64,000 nucleotides of DNA from Clostridia bacterium (GCA_900767465.1 CAAGAW010000031.1:47499-111498); one strand, 5' to 3'; counted from the first letter of the stretch, positions 35,053 through 45,085 are shown. The notes: generated by a model from the sequence alone, not told the origin. Made by a program: numbers and translations.

Positions 35053-36447
35053 TTAGTCTTTTTCGCCGAAATACTTTAAGGCGTTGGCGTAGCATATATT
35101 TTTGATCGTTTTGCCGATAAGATCGACGTCCGACGTAATTTCGCCGCGATCAGACATCTCGCCGAGGAAATTGCACAAAATCCGGCGAAAGTACGCGTGC
35201 CGTGAATATGACAGAAACGAACGGCTGTCGGTCAGCATTCCTATAAACGCACCTATATGCCCCGTCGCCGCGAGATCGGCGAGTTGACGTTCGATTCCGC
35301 GCTTGTGATCGAGGAACCACCACGCCGCGCCGTACTGAATTTTTCCGCGCGCTTCGTCCGACTGGAAGCATCCTGCAAGTGAGGTAAATTCGGGGTTCAT
35401 TTTGGGATTAAGGTTGAAAAGCACCGTTTTCGGCAAAACGTTTTCGGATATAAGCGAGTCGAAAAGAACGGCGAGGTTACCGGTGCTTTCGGCGTCCGAA
35501 ACGCAGTCGTAACCGGTATCGGAGCCGAGTGAACGGAACGCGGGCGTATTTACGTCGCGTTTTGCGCCGATATGAAGTTCGGTCGCGATTCCGTACTTAG
35601 CGTAAAGAGCCATAAGGAATCTCGTGAAATACCCCTTGAACGCTTCGGCCTCCGCTTCCGTAATTTCCGCGCCCGACCGACGGGCGGCAAAAACCCTTGC
35701 AGCGACTTCCTTCGCGCATAAGGGATAAACCTTTTCGAGCGCGATATCGCTTGCCTTGGTGCCTACGGCGATAAATTCTTTAAGCCGCGATTCGACCGCT
35801 TCTTCGAGGTCGTCGAGTGACACGATCGGACGGGTTACGGCTTGAAGTTTGTCCGCCTGTTCGTTAAAGTTTTTCGCGTCCGCGTTCATGATTTTGTCCG
35901 CACGAAGCGCGGGAGTCACCGTGAACGGGTAGCCTTTCTTTTTAATCTCGGCAAAAGCAGAAAGATCGTCGAAAATTTCGTTTGTGGTATAAACGTGCTT
36001 TACGTTCGAGTCCGCGATAAGTTTTGCGGGCGTAAGCGCGTTCTTTTCGATGTACTCGTTGCAAATTTTTCTTATCGCGTCCGCGTTGGCGGCGTTGATT
36101 TCGAGCGTACAGCCGAAATACGTTTCGAGTTCGAGTTGCGACCAGTGATAAAGAGGATTGCCGAACGCCGAACCGAGTGCTTCGCAGTACGCCGAGAACT
36201 TTTCTTCGGAGGGTGCGTTGCCGGTGATATACCGCTCGTTGATTCCGTACGAGCGCATAAGCCGCCACTTGTAGTGATCGCCTCCCAGCCAGATTTCGGT
36301 TATGTCGCGAAAGGGTTTGTTTTCGAGAATCTGTTTTTCGGACAGGTGGCAATGATAGTCGAAAATCGGTTCTTTTTCGGCGTAATCAAAGTAAAGTCGG
36401 CGCGCCGTATCGCCTTTAAGCAGGAAATTTCTATTGATATAACTCAT
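35053..36447 (-). CDS. uxaC: Uronate isomerase
   Basis: A 464-residue amidohydrolase-fold isomerase converting D-galacturonate to D-tagaturonate (and D-glucuronate to D-fructuronate). The metal-binding N-terminal segment FDYHCHLSEKQI near 29 and the C-terminal TDSRSFLSYSRHAYFRRILC near 412-431 are characteristic, as are LHIGAKRDVN and the long conserved body. AAGGAG lies seven bases before the ATG, which overlaps the uxaA stop (ATGA). It is the last gene of the operon although it catalyses the first intracellular step on free galacturonate. Confidence 0.96.
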   Translation of the reverse strand: MSYINRNFLLKGDTARRLYFDYAEKEPIFDYHCHLSEKQILENKPFRDITEIWLGGDHYKWRLMRSYGINERYITGNAPSEEKFSAYCEALGSAFGNPLYHWSQLELETYFGCTLEINAANADAIRKICNEYIEKNALTPAKLIADSNVKHVYTTNEIFDDLSAFAEIKKKGYPFTVTPALRADKIMNADAKNFNEQADKLQAVTRPIVSLDDLEEAVESRLKEFIAVGTKASDIALEKVYPLCAKEVAARVFAARRSGAEITEAEAEAFKGYFTRFLMALYAKYGIATELHIGAKRDVNTPAFRSLGSDTGYDCVSDAESTGNLAVLFDSLISENVLPKTVLFNLNPKMNPEFTSLAGCFQSDEARGKIQYGAAWWFLDHKRGIERQLADLAATGHIGAFIGMLTDSRSFLSYSRHAYFRRILCNFLGEMSDRGEITSDVDLIGKTIKNICYANALKYFGEKD

Positions 36448-37850
36448 AACGTTACTCCTTTTTTATAGAAAGCAATCTCGCGATCGTACTCGCTTTTGCA
36501 ACGTTCTTCGCCGTTTATAACGGCAAAAGTCTTATTCCACAGTCCGTCCTCGTCCATAGAGGACGCGTCGAAATCCATCCAATTGTTTTTACGCTCGGCG
36601 AGCCGCGCGTTGGACGAAATTTTAAGCGTAGGAACGAACGCCGAAAACGGCGTTCCTCTTCCCGTCGTGAACAGTATGATCTGACACCCAGCCGCACCCA
36701 ACGCCGTAGCGGCAATAAGGTCGTTGCCTGGTGCGGCAAGAACGGTTACTCCGTCCGCCGAGGCGCGTTCGCCGTAGCCGATTACGTCGGTAATCGCCGT
36801 AGAACCAGCCTTTTCCACGCAACCGAGCGACTTCTCTTCAAGCGTGGTTATTCCTCCCGCCTTGTTGCCGGGACTCGGATTCTCGTAAACGGGATACCCG
36901 GCGTTCGAATACGACTTTTTGTATTCGCCCACGACCGCCACGTAAGCGTCGAAAACGGCTTTGCCCGCGCATTTTGCGCCGATAACCTTTTCCGCGCCGA
37001 ACGTTTCGGGGATTTCGGTAAGCACCGCGCTGCCGCCGAGCGACACGAGCCGATCGGTGAATCTGCCCACGAGCGGGTTTGCGGTAAGTCCGGAAAAACC
37101 GTCGCTTCCGCCGCATTTAAGCCCGACTCTAAGTTTAGTAAGCGGCAACTGCTTGCGTTTATAGCGTTGCGCTTCGTCCGCGAATTTTTCGATAATAGCG
37201 AGCCCGTCGGAGACCTCGTCGCCTGCGTCCTGACAATTCAAAAACTCGATATTGTCGCGGTTATACGGCGCGAGCCGCTTCTTTATGCCCGCGATTCCGT
37301 TATTTTCGCACCCCAGTCCCACTATAAGAACTTTGCTCGCGTTGGGATTGAGCGCAATCGAACAAAGCAGTTTCGCGATGTTTTCGGCGTCGTCACCCAG
37401 TTGCGAACACCCGAACTGATGCGTAAGCGCAAAAATTCCGTCGATACTGCCGCGAACGAACCGTTGCGACATTGCGGCGATTTTGCGGCAAACGCCGTTT
37501 ACGCACCCTACCGTCGGAATAATAAAAATATCGTTGCGGATTCCCGCCTCGCCGCTCTTCCGCTCGTAACCTAAAAAAGTCCCTTCGCCGCTCGGATTTA
37601 CGGGATATTTCGGACAATCGAACGCAAGCGAAGTGCTTTCGTCAAGAGCGGATTTAACGTTGTGCGTATGCACCCACTCTCCCTTTTCGATCGTTTTCGT
37701 CGCAACGCCTATCGGCTCTCCGTATTTTATCACGCGCTCGCCTTTTTCGATACGACGGGTTGCGATTTTATGACCGGCAGGCACGTTGCCACTGCCCGTA
37801 AGCGTAACGCAAACATTGTCTTTCGGATTTATCGTAACGACGTTTTTCAT
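36444..37850 (-). CDS. uxaA: Altronate dehydratase, full-length fused form
   Basis: A 468-residue iron-dependent lyase converting D-altronate to 2-keto-3-deoxy-D-gluconate. The N-terminal SAF domain (about 1-95, AGHKIATRRIEKGERVIKYG) is fused to the large dehydratase domain (YERKSGEAGIRNDIFIIPTVGCVN; THQFGCSQLGDD; GLGCENNG; LKCGGSDGFSGLTANPLVGR; LFTTGRGTPFS). The Cys residues in GCVN, FGCSQ and LKCGG may bind the metal. It overlaps both neighbours by four bases, so uxaB-uxaA-uxaC are translationally coupled. Confidence 0.96.
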   Translation of the reverse strand: MKNVVTINPKDNVCVTLTGSGNVPAGHKIATRRIEKGERVIKYGEPIGVATKTIEKGEWVHTHNVKSALDESTSLAFDCPKYPVNPSGEGTFLGYERKSGEAGIRNDIFIIPTVGCVNGVCRKIAAMSQRFVRGSIDGIFALTHQFGCSQLGDDAENIAKLLCSIALNPNASKVLIVGLGCENNGIAGIKKRLAPYNRDNIEFLNCQDAGDEVSDGLAIIEKFADEAQRYKRKQLPLTKLRVGLKCGGSDGFSGLTANPLVGRFTDRLVSLGGSAVLTEIPETFGAEKVIGAKCAGKAVFDAYVAVVGEYKKSYSNAGYPVYENPSPGNKAGGITTLEEKSLGCVEKAGSTAITDVIGYGERASADGVTVLAAPGNDLIAATALGAAGCQIILFTTGRGTPFSAFVPTLKISSNARLAERKNNWMDFDASSMDEDGLWNKTFAVINGEERCKSEYDREIAFYKKGVTL

Positions 37851-39223
37851 ATAAGCCGCTCTCCCCGACCGATTTTTTCGAGGTTCTCTTTTACCGTTTC
37901 GGCGAACCCGTCAAACGCGGTAAGATCTTCGCCCCAGACGTCGGCGTTTTTCATAAATCCGACAGCCGAGCCGCCGTCCGCGAAGTATCCGAGATATTTT
38001 TCGTCGTCGCGGATTTCGGTTCTGCCCGAAGGAAGTTCGGCGTAATACCTGCCGTCGTTTCTTCTTTTAACGCTTTCGTACAGCGCGAGAAGGTAGGAAA
38101 AACCGATCGCGATATGCGCCGGGATTTTACCGAACTTTTCGTAATAATCGATAAAAGTCGGTTTGACGCGGGCGCGCCACTTGGAAATTGCGTTGAGCGA
38201 AATGTCCGCGAGGCGGTGGTTAAGAAACGGATTGAGGAATCTTTGCGTAACGTCGGCGGCGAACGCTTCGGTTGCGGCGACGTCGGACGACACGAACGGC
38301 ACGATTTCGCTTTGCATCGTTTCGCGCACGAAAGCACCGATTCTCTCGTCCGTCATACACTCGTAAACGGTAGTTTTGCCGAGCATCAGACCCGCGGCGG
38401 CAAGGTTGGTGTGGCTGCCGTTAAGCACGCGCACCTTGCGTTTTTTGTAGTACGCGATATCGTCGGTAAGAACCACGTCGATATTGTGTCTTCCGGCTTT
38501 GATATACTTTTCGATATTGCCTTTTTTCTCGACCGCCCACAGTCCGAACGGCTCGCCTATCGACAAAAGTTCGTCTTTTTCGCCCACTTTCGCGAAAAGT
38601 TCGTCGCGCGTTTTTTCGTCGCGCGGAAAACCCGAAACAATCCGATCGACAAGCGTGTTGCAATAATGGTTTTTCTCGTCGTTCCATTTTCTGAACGCGT
38701 CGCCGAGATTCCAAAGTTTAATATACTCGTTCACGCAGCGATACAGCTCGTACGCGTTGTTGTCAATAAGTTCGACCGGCAGAATATACAACCCGTCCTT
38801 ACCGCGCGCAAACCTCTCGAACAAAAATTTCGTGAGTTTCGCAGGGTACGTAATATCGGCGAACCCGTCTCGGTTATCGGCGGAGTTGAAGCGAATTCCT
38901 GCCTCGGTAGTGTTGGACACGACAATGCGGAGTTCGTCGTCGGCGGCGAGCGAAACAAACGCCGGATAGTCGGCAAACGGGTCGATAACCCGCTTTACCG
39001 AATGAATTTCGTACACCTCTTCGACCGGTTTACAGTCGCGCATACCGCGAAGAATCACGTGGTAAACGTTGTTTTGTTTCGCGAACTTTTCGAGCGATCC
39101 GAACGGTATGGGTTTGACGATAGTGACGGCGTAATCCCCGCCCTCGCGGTTGAGCGCGTCGAAATACGGATCTACGAACGATCTTAAAAAATTGCCTTCG
39201 CCGAATTGTAATACTTTAATCAT
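37847..39223 (-). CDS. uxaB: Tagaturonate reductase (altronate oxidoreductase)
   Basis: A 458-residue NAD-dependent mannitol-dehydrogenase-family enzyme reducing D-tagaturonate to D-altronate. The start MIKVLQFGEGNFLRSFVDPYF carries the nucleotide-binding motif, and RVLNGSHTNLAAAGLMLG near 265 carries the catalytic and substrate residues. The ATG at 39223 has AAGGAA upstream and overlaps the GH78 stop by eight bases. An in-frame TTG/ATG extension to 39310 is GH78 shadow. It shares the coupled UxaB-A-C block. Confidence 0.95.
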   Translation of the reverse strand: MIKVLQFGEGNFLRSFVDPYFDALNREGGDYAVTIVKPIPFGSLEKFAKQNNVYHVILRGMRDCKPVEEVYEIHSVKRVIDPFADYPAFVSLAADDELRIVVSNTTEAGIRFNSADNRDGFADITYPAKLTKFLFERFARGKDGLYILPVELIDNNAYELYRCVNEYIKLWNLGDAFRKWNDEKNHYCNTLVDRIVSGFPRDEKTRDELFAKVGEKDELLSIGEPFGLWAVEKKGNIEKYIKAGRHNIDVVLTDDIAYYKKRKVRVLNGSHTNLAAAGLMLGKTTVYECMTDERIGAFVRETMQSEIVPFVSSDVAATEAFAADVTQRFLNPFLNHRLADISLNAISKWRARVKPTFIDYYEKFGKIPAHIAIGFSYLLALYESVKRRNDGRYYAELPSGRTEIRDDEKYLGYFADGGSAVGFMKNADVWGEDLTAFDGFAETVKENLEKIGRGERLI

Positions 39224-41150
39224 TTTCGTCGTTCCTTTTTGCCCGCGCGGGTTCGCCGCCGCGACCGAGCAGTTTGTCGTAATAATAAATCGGAAGAGCC
39301 GACCAGCCATGACACAGGCTTCCGGTGTGTTCGGTAGCGGAAAGGCTGTTTTCCGTCTCCCAGAACGTCGTTGCGCCGAGATTCAGCATACGTCCGTATC
39401 TACTGTCGATATCCGCAAGCACGTAATCGCGGTACTTTTCCGCGTTTACTTTCAAAAGTGCGTCGTACTCGAAAACGCTCATCGCAAGCGTAACATGTAT
39501 TACGTCCGGGTCTGTAAGAATACGCTTTGCCGTTTCTTCGTCTCCGAAACCCGCAAGTATCGCGAGCGAGTTGCCGTACGCCGTGTAAAACGGTTTTCCG
39601 CCGAGTTTTGCCTTATAAAGCCGCTTGTCTTTATCGTAAAACGCGGACTTTAACGCGTTTGCGACCTTATCCCGCTCGGTAAAGCCTTCTTCGCCGAGAA
39701 GGTCGCAGATCTTTACGTACGCCTCAGACGAGTATGCGTACCACAGATTGAGAATGAGGCTGAATTCGCGCTTGCCGTCCGGTTTTTCGCGTCCGATCTG
39801 GTAAGCGTTGTCGCTTCCTTCCGTCCACTCGTAATAGTTCCAGTACGGGTAATCGAAGTCGGCTATAAGTCCGTTTTCGCGGTCGATACGGCTTGTAAAG
39901 ACGTCGAAAATCGATTTTATCGCGGGAAAAACTTCGCAAACGAGGCTTTTGTCGCCGCTTAAAAGATAATATTCCCACACGGCGAGCGGATAAATCAGAC
40001 TGAACGACGGAATCGGAATATCTCTGCCTGCGGGGAAGCACAGGCTGAGTAATCCGTCGGAGCGAAGTCCTTTCGACACGAGCAAAAGATTCGAGCGGGC
40101 AAATTCGGTGTCTCCGCTTGCCGCGTACGTCGAAAGCATTTCGTTACGCGCGTCCATTACGTACAAAGCCTGTTCTCGCAACGGGCAATCCTCGAAATGC
40201 TCGTGCGTACAACAGCGGAGCGTGCGTAACGCCGTTTCGTAAATGCGGTTGCGAAGTTCGCTGCCGAAATCGCGCGTGCGATACGAGATCGGATAATAAA
40301 CGGGCAAAAGTCCGACGTAGTTTATTCTAAGATCCGCTTTGCACGTAATCTGCAAATATCTGCCCGCGAGCCGGCGAAATCGGTTCGTAAACACCGTTCC
40401 GCCTTTTTTCACCTCGACTTCCGCGCTGAAATCGTCGCTCCCGTTAAGCGTACGGTTTACGTTGCCGTCCGGCAGAAGGTATTCGCCGTAAGCAACCGTA
40501 ACCGTATCGACGCGGTCGCTCTCGACGTCGAAATCGAGAAATCCGACCGTTTCGACGCGCATGTCGACAAGGTAGCCGTCGTGCGTTTTCGTAACGACGA
40601 CGGGTACGCGATCGCCGACTTCGAGTTTCTTTACGGGCGAGGGATTAAATTTACCCGCGTCGCCGAGTACGACTGAATTTTGCCACGCCCCGCCGTTTTT
40701 GCCGACGTATTTATAGCCGAGTCCGAGTTGGACGGACAAGAGTTTTTTGCGGTGATTTTCGTATTCTCCGCAAAGCCGCGACAAAACGGTTTCGTCGCTT
40801 TTCGCGAGAATTTTATCGCCGTCCGTGACCTCGAAAACGAAATAAGCGTCGCTTTTTATATGCGTTTGTGTGTCGATTCCGTAATGCCACGCGACTATAC
40901 GAAGTTCGTTTTCGCCGCGCTTGCCGTCAAGCGTAACCGACGAATACACCCTGTAATCGGGATAGTCGGGATACTGACCGACGTTAAGCGGTTTTCCGTT
41001 GAGATAAACGACGAAATTACTGTCCGAAGCAATACGAAGAATCGGCTTCTCGTCGCAATTTTGCACATACGTATGCTTGAATTCGGCGTATTCGTCCGGT
41101 TTTGCCGAGTCGTTTATCCATATCTTTTTTGCGGTGAGAAACGCGTTCAT
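39216..41150 (-). CDS. GH78-like alpha-L-rhamnosidase family protein
   Basis: A 644-residue cytosolic protein (no signal peptide). The N-terminal beta-sandwich domains (about 1-280) precede the (alpha/alpha)6 barrel. The GH78 signature is HEHFEDCPLREQALYVMDARNE near 319, with the acid and catalytic carboxylates in EDCPLREQ. A conserved EW-GS-N segment (YYEWTEGSDNAY) follows, and ATTFWETENSL...TEHTGSLCHGWSALPIYY closes the barrel. Family members release terminal alpha-L-rhamnose; subfamily and true specificity are unknown. The ATG overlaps the GH36 stop (ATGA). Its presence with a galacturonidase suggests a rhamnogalacturonan-type substrate, which is inference. Confidence 0.87.
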   Translation of the reverse strand: MNAFLTAKKIWINDSAKPDEYAEFKHTYVQNCDEKPILRIASDSNFVVYLNGKPLNVGQYPDYPDYRVYSSVTLDGKRGENELRIVAWHYGIDTQTHIKSDAYFVFEVTDGDKILAKSDETVLSRLCGEYENHRKKLLSVQLGLGYKYVGKNGGAWQNSVVLGDAGKFNPSPVKKLEVGDRVPVVVTKTHDGYLVDMRVETVGFLDFDVESDRVDTVTVAYGEYLLPDGNVNRTLNGSDDFSAEVEVKKGGTVFTNRFRRLAGRYLQITCKADLRINYVGLLPVYYPISYRTRDFGSELRNRIYETALRTLRCCTHEHFEDCPLREQALYVMDARNEMLSTYAASGDTEFARSNLLLVSKGLRSDGLLSLCFPAGRDIPIPSFSLIYPLAVWEYYLLSGDKSLVCEVFPAIKSIFDVFTSRIDRENGLIADFDYPYWNYYEWTEGSDNAYQIGREKPDGKREFSLILNLWYAYSSEAYVKICDLLGEEGFTERDKVANALKSAFYDKDKRLYKAKLGGKPFYTAYGNSLAILAGFGDEETAKRILTDPDVIHVTLAMSVFEYDALLKVNAEKYRDYVLADIDSRYGRMLNLGATTFWETENSLSATEHTGSLCHGWSALPIYYYDKLLGRGGEPARAKRNDEND

Positions 41151-43183
41151 TTCGTCTCCTCCCCGCTCGTAAGAAGGACTAAAACCGCGCGATACGGCGC
41201 GTCGAACTTAACGTCGAGTTTGCCGTCGGTAAGTTTTACGTCGGCGTAACCGTGGCTCGGATAAAGCTTTTCGACCGTATCGTATTTTTTGCCGAGTCCG
41301 ATCGTAACGCGCGTGTCGTTCAGTCCCCAGACAGCCGCAATCGCGTCCGTTTCGCCGGCTAAAACGACGGCGTTATGCGTGCGGTCGGTAATCGGTTTAA
41401 AGCCTACGGGAAACTGCGGATGACGGGACGAGAGCGTGTCGCGGTACGACTTATAAACGGCGATTGCCTCGCGGATAAGCGCGGCGTTTTTGTCGTCGCA
41501 AAGGTCGATCCGACCCGAAAGATACAATCTTCCGACCATAGCGGTAACCATATTGAACTCGGTTTGTCCGCCGTCCGCAAACGAAATAAGGTCGGCTTGC
41601 GGAATAACGCCCGAAGCAATATTATCGAACGTAAGCGGATACGGATACGACCATATTCCCGCCTTTTCGCACGGCATAAGCGCAAGCGACCCGACCGCGA
41701 TCGACGGATAAAGCCGATAATCCTCCTGATCTGAAGTCGATTGAAGCGAAAACAGTCTGAGCGTGCCGTTGTCCGACCGCATCGCGCCCGAACCGCAGTT
41801 TTCGATCTCGAGATCTGGATAGCGGCGATGAAGTTCGGTTATAAAGTCGTAAAACGCCTTCTCCTGCGCTTTAAGACCTTCGGCGGGGCTTTCTCCCGCC
41901 TCGTTACAACCGATAAGTTCGGCGTTGTTGTGATCGTTTTTAATAAACCGTACGCCCGTTTTGTAGACGTCGTCTACTGCTTTAAGTAAAAATTCGACTG
42001 CGGCGCGACAACGAAGATTGAGTTTCGGGCGGTGCGGCGCGATAATCTCTCCGTCGCGGCGAAGAAGGTAGTTTTCGTCGCCGATAAGCGGCGCGGCTTC
42101 GTACGAGGTTCGCTCGAACTCGAACCACAAGCCCGCACGCATACCCTTACTCAAGATATAATCTATTACGCTTTTGAGTCTGCCTTCTCCGAAATTTTCG
42201 TCGAGCGGCTTCCAGATTCCCTGTTTTGCCCAGCCGTCGTCTATACAGAAAACTTCTGCGCCCGCGTTTGCCGCCGCATCTATAAGCGGAATAAGTTTTT
42301 CGCGGGTAGGACGCGCCCAGCCGCAATTCATATAGTCGTTGAACGTAACCGCGGGGTACGCGGGAACGGCGGACGAAAGGCGTTTGTATCTGATAAGTTC
42401 GGCGATCGCATCGTCGAATCCGCCTTTTACCGCGCCGAAAACCGACGGCGAACTTATATAACTCTCGCCCGCGGCAAGTCGTTTTTTGAACCCCGTCTCC
42501 TCGTCCGCTCCTCCGAGCGTAACGGTAAATCCGTCCGCAACGAAGCCGCCGTAAACGTTTATTTCGATAAAGCGATTTTCCGAGCCTTCGCACTCGAAGA
42601 AGTACGCCATACCGAGTTTTTTGTCCTCTACGACGACTATCGGATAAAATTCGGACGTAGATTGCGAGCCGTAAGACGCGATACGGAAAACGCATTTTTC
42701 CCACGGATGGGTCGTGGCGGGATAAAGACCGAGTCCGATAAGCGAACGCGCTTGCCACTGCGCCTCGCCCTGCCAGCGGTTAATGCACGTATAAACTATA
42801 AATCTGCCCTCTTCCCACGGGTTTCCGCAGATAAAATGCGTGGAAGAAGCGAGCCGCGACAAAGCAAGCGGCATTTCCGACGTATTCGTTACGCGGGTTC
42901 TCTGGATAAGGCATTTCGTGCCGCCGACGAAAGCGACTTCTTCGGTGATTTTCGCGGTTTTACTTTCGGTAAGATAGTTTACGAAAAAGCCGTTTTCGGT
43001 TTCTTCGCAGCAGCCGAACGCCGCGAAATCGCTCGTTTCCCACGGCGAAACGCCGCGAAGAGCGACTTGCTCGCCCGCGCCGAAACGAACGGAAGTATTC
43101 ATAAAACCTCCCGCTTTCCCGATCAAAGCGAATCGCCCGAATTCGTCGATATCAACAAAATTGTCTTTCCCGTTTATACGCAT
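41147..43183 (-). CDS. Divergent GH36-like alpha-galactosidase family protein
   Basis: A 678-residue cytosolic protein. The N-terminal supersandwich (about 1-280) leads to a TIM barrel beginning FNDYMNCGWARPTREKLIPL, then AEVFCIDDGWAKQG and GLWFEFERTS, all GH36/clan D landmarks. The nucleophile strand reads FIKNDHNN (Asp near 417), where relatives have KWDxNR. The acid/base loop reads IENCGSGAMRSDNG (Asp near 470), resembling the family ENCSSGGGRFD. Both carboxylates are kept but the surroundings differ, so a substrate other than plain galactose is plausible. It overlaps the GH78 gene by four bases. Confidence 0.82.
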   Translation of the reverse strand: MRINGKDNFVDIDEFGRFALIGKAGGFMNTSVRFGAGEQVALRGVSPWETSDFAAFGCCEETENGFFVNYLTESKTAKITEEVAFVGGTKCLIQRTRVTNTSEMPLALSRLASSTHFICGNPWEEGRFIVYTCINRWQGEAQWQARSLIGLGLYPATTHPWEKCVFRIASYGSQSTSEFYPIVVVEDKKLGMAYFFECEGSENRFIEINVYGGFVADGFTVTLGGADEETGFKKRLAAGESYISSPSVFGAVKGGFDDAIAELIRYKRLSSAVPAYPAVTFNDYMNCGWARPTREKLIPLIDAAANAGAEVFCIDDGWAKQGIWKPLDENFGEGRLKSVIDYILSKGMRAGLWFEFERTSYEAAPLIGDENYLLRRDGEIIAPHRPKLNLRCRAAVEFLLKAVDDVYKTGVRFIKNDHNNAELIGCNEAGESPAEGLKAQEKAFYDFITELHRRYPDLEIENCGSGAMRSDNGTLRLFSLQSTSDQEDYRLYPSIAVGSLALMPCEKAGIWSYPYPLTFDNIASGVIPQADLISFADGGQTEFNMVTAMVGRLYLSGRIDLCDDKNAALIREAIAVYKSYRDTLSSRHPQFPVGFKPITDRTHNAVVLAGETDAIAAVWGLNDTRVTIGLGKKYDTVEKLYPSHGYADVKLTDGKLDVKFDAPYRAVLVLLTSGEETK

Positions 43184-43184
43184 C

Positions 43185-44471
43185 TTAAATACCCATCGTC
43201 GCGATTATCCCCTGAACGTACACGCGTTGCATGTAGTCGCAGGGGTGGTTGAGGTTGTCCGCGATTAGATCCTCCCATTTTTTTGTCGTAAGGAGCGAGC
43301 GTTGCAAGCGGAAAATATCCGCGTTCGCCGAATTTTCGTACTCGCTTTCAAGCCCGTTAAGAACGTCGGCGTACCTCTCTATATCGTAAATATTGAGGTT
43401 TGCGCCGCCCTTTTCCGCCGATTTTTTAACTTTCGGACTGATGTTCATACTCGTTACGAAAATTATCGTAACGTCGGGGTTTTTCTCGCGCAGGTAGTCC
43501 GCAACCGCGCATATATTCATCTCAAACGTCGCCGACGGCATATTGCCCGCGCAGTCGTTCGCCCCGAACGCTATAAACGCCACGTCGGTTACGGGTGCGT
43601 ACTTTTCGAGAACGTTGTGCGAAGCGGTAGCCGAATTGCGGAAATCTTCTCTTATCGCGCTTAAATTGCCCTCGGTAATAAGTTTCGCGTCCGTCGAATT
43701 GATTCCGCCCACCGACGCGTTGCGCATAAGCGTGCGCGCTTCCGTGCGGAACGCTACACCCGCCGAAAGCAGGTCGGCGAGTTTGTCGAATTCGCCCGAC
43801 GCGCCCGCTCCCGTTCCGATACTGTCGCCGAAATACAAGAGATTGAGTTTGTCGCCATTCCCGATTTTAGCGTTGAGTTTACCGAGTTTGCCGCTCTTGT
43901 TTTCGGGAACGAATCCCGCATACACGGTTTCGCGGATATACGTCACGGCATAGCGATACGGGTATAATAAATCCTTGTCCGTAACCGGTTTTTTGCCGGC
44001 ATCCTTGCCTGCTTTTTCGTTATACAGAAAGTCGGCTTTCGCGTCGTCCGGCAGGAAAAACTCCGACCGTTTCATCGCTTTTATCGCCGAATCGTCGGTG
44101 ATTTTAAGTTTTCCGTCCGCCGTAACGGTATAATCTTCGCCTTCGGTATAGACTATATTAAGGCCGTTAGACCTTACTTCGAGAACTTTTGCGATCGGGA
44201 AAAGCAATTTTATTTCATCCGCGCTTCCGTCCGCGTTTTCGAGCAGAAAAAGACCTTCGTCGTACTGAATCTGCGTTTCGTAAAAGGGCGTGACGAACTT
44301 TCCGACGCTTTTGCAGCCCGTAAGCGCGTCGCCGCTTGCCGCGGCGATAACTTCTTCGACCGGTTTCATATCGGTGAGATTGCCTCCTTTTACTTCCGCT
44401 TTCGGTGCGCAACCCGACAAAATCGCGGGAAAAACGAGTGTCGAAGCCAGGACTTTCCAAAACTTTTTCAT
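43185..44471 (-). CDS. Lipoprotein SGNH/GDSL hydrolase
   Basis: A 428-residue exported lipoprotein with lipobox ILSGC (Cys 21). An N-terminal beta-rich region (about 30-200) precedes the SGNH hydrolase. Block I is LLYFGDSIGTGAG, block II Gly is in NASVGGINSTD, block III is FGANDCAGN, and the catalytic His lies in DNLNHPCDYMQRVYVQG near the C-terminus. It probably removes acyl esters (acetyl or feruloyl) from oligosaccharides outside the membrane. The ATG at 44471 overlaps the upstream SGNH gene stop (ATGA), which fixes the start; the lipobox fits only this start. Its cytosolic counterpart is the next gene upstream. Confidence 0.87.
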   Translation of the reverse strand: MKKFWKVLASTLVFPAILSGCAPKAEVKGGNLTDMKPVEEVIAAASGDALTGCKSVGKFVTPFYETQIQYDEGLFLLENADGSADEIKLLFPIAKVLEVRSNGLNIVYTEGEDYTVTADGKLKITDDSAIKAMKRSEFFLPDDAKADFLYNEKAGKDAGKKPVTDKDLLYPYRYAVTYIRETVYAGFVPENKSGKLGKLNAKIGNGDKLNLLYFGDSIGTGAGASGEFDKLADLLSAGVAFRTEARTLMRNASVGGINSTDAKLITEGNLSAIREDFRNSATASHNVLEKYAPVTDVAFIAFGANDCAGNMPSATFEMNICAVADYLREKNPDVTIIFVTSMNISPKVKKSAEKGGANLNIYDIERYADVLNGLESEYENSANADIFRLQRSLLTTKKWEDLIADNLNHPCDYMQRVYVQGIIATMGI

Positions 44472-45085
44472 ACTTTTTCGCGGGTGGTACGCTCGACCCA
44501 TGCGCGACCGATGAGTTGTTTGCCCTTTTCGGTTACGTGAACGCAGTCAACGGTGTATTCGAGCGGCTCTTCGTCTACCCAATGCTTGGCAAAAATTCCG
44601 TCGAGCGGCACGTAGACCGCTCCGAACTCGTTGGCAAGTCGACGGATAGCGTACACGCGTTCGTACAATTTATCGCGAAGTCCGTCCATTCCGAAGTCTT
44701 TGGGAACCAGAAACGGCTCCATAACGATGACCTGATCGGTGTACCTGTACGCGGCTTTGAGAAGTTTGCGGTAGTCGTCGTAAAACTCCGCTTCGCCCGA
44801 CATGTACGGCGGTTCGCCGCGCGGCGTTGTGTCGTTGATTCCGCAAAGAATCGACACGACGTCCGGCTTGATTTTTTCGCATTCGGGCGCGGTGCGGGCG
44901 AGAATCTGTTTGGTACACTCGCCGTTGATCCCGCGATTGAAAACTTCGAGATCGGGGATAAGCCCTTTGATAACGCGGACGTATCCGCTTACTCCGTGTT
45001 CATCGTCGCGATCCCTGCCGCAATCGGTAAGCGAATCGCCCATAAACAAAACTTTGGCGTTTGGTTTAAGATAGATTTTTTTCAT
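44468..45085 (-). CDS. Cytosolic SGNH/GDSL hydrolase
   Basis: A 205-residue esterase-type enzyme without a signal sequence. Block I is VLFMGDSLTDCGRD (Ser near 18), block II is NRGINGE, block III is LCGINDT, and the catalytic pair is in VDCVHVTEKGKQLIG (Asp-x-x-His). Size and spacing match small acetyl-xylan or rhamnogalacturonan acetylesterase-like proteins; the substrate is inferred only from context. It overlaps both neighbouring genes by four bases. Together with the lipoprotein next to it, one esterase works on each side of the membrane. Confidence 0.88.
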   Translation of the reverse strand: MKKIYLKPNAKVLFMGDSLTDCGRDRDDEHGVSGYVRVIKGLIPDLEVFNRGINGECTKQILARTAPECEKIKPDVVSILCGINDTTPRGEPPYMSGEAEFYDDYRKLLKAAYRYTDQVIVMEPFLVPKDFGMDGLRDKLYERVYAIRRLANEFGAVYVPLDGIFAKHWVDEEPLEYTVDCVHVTEKGKQLIGRAWVERTTREKV

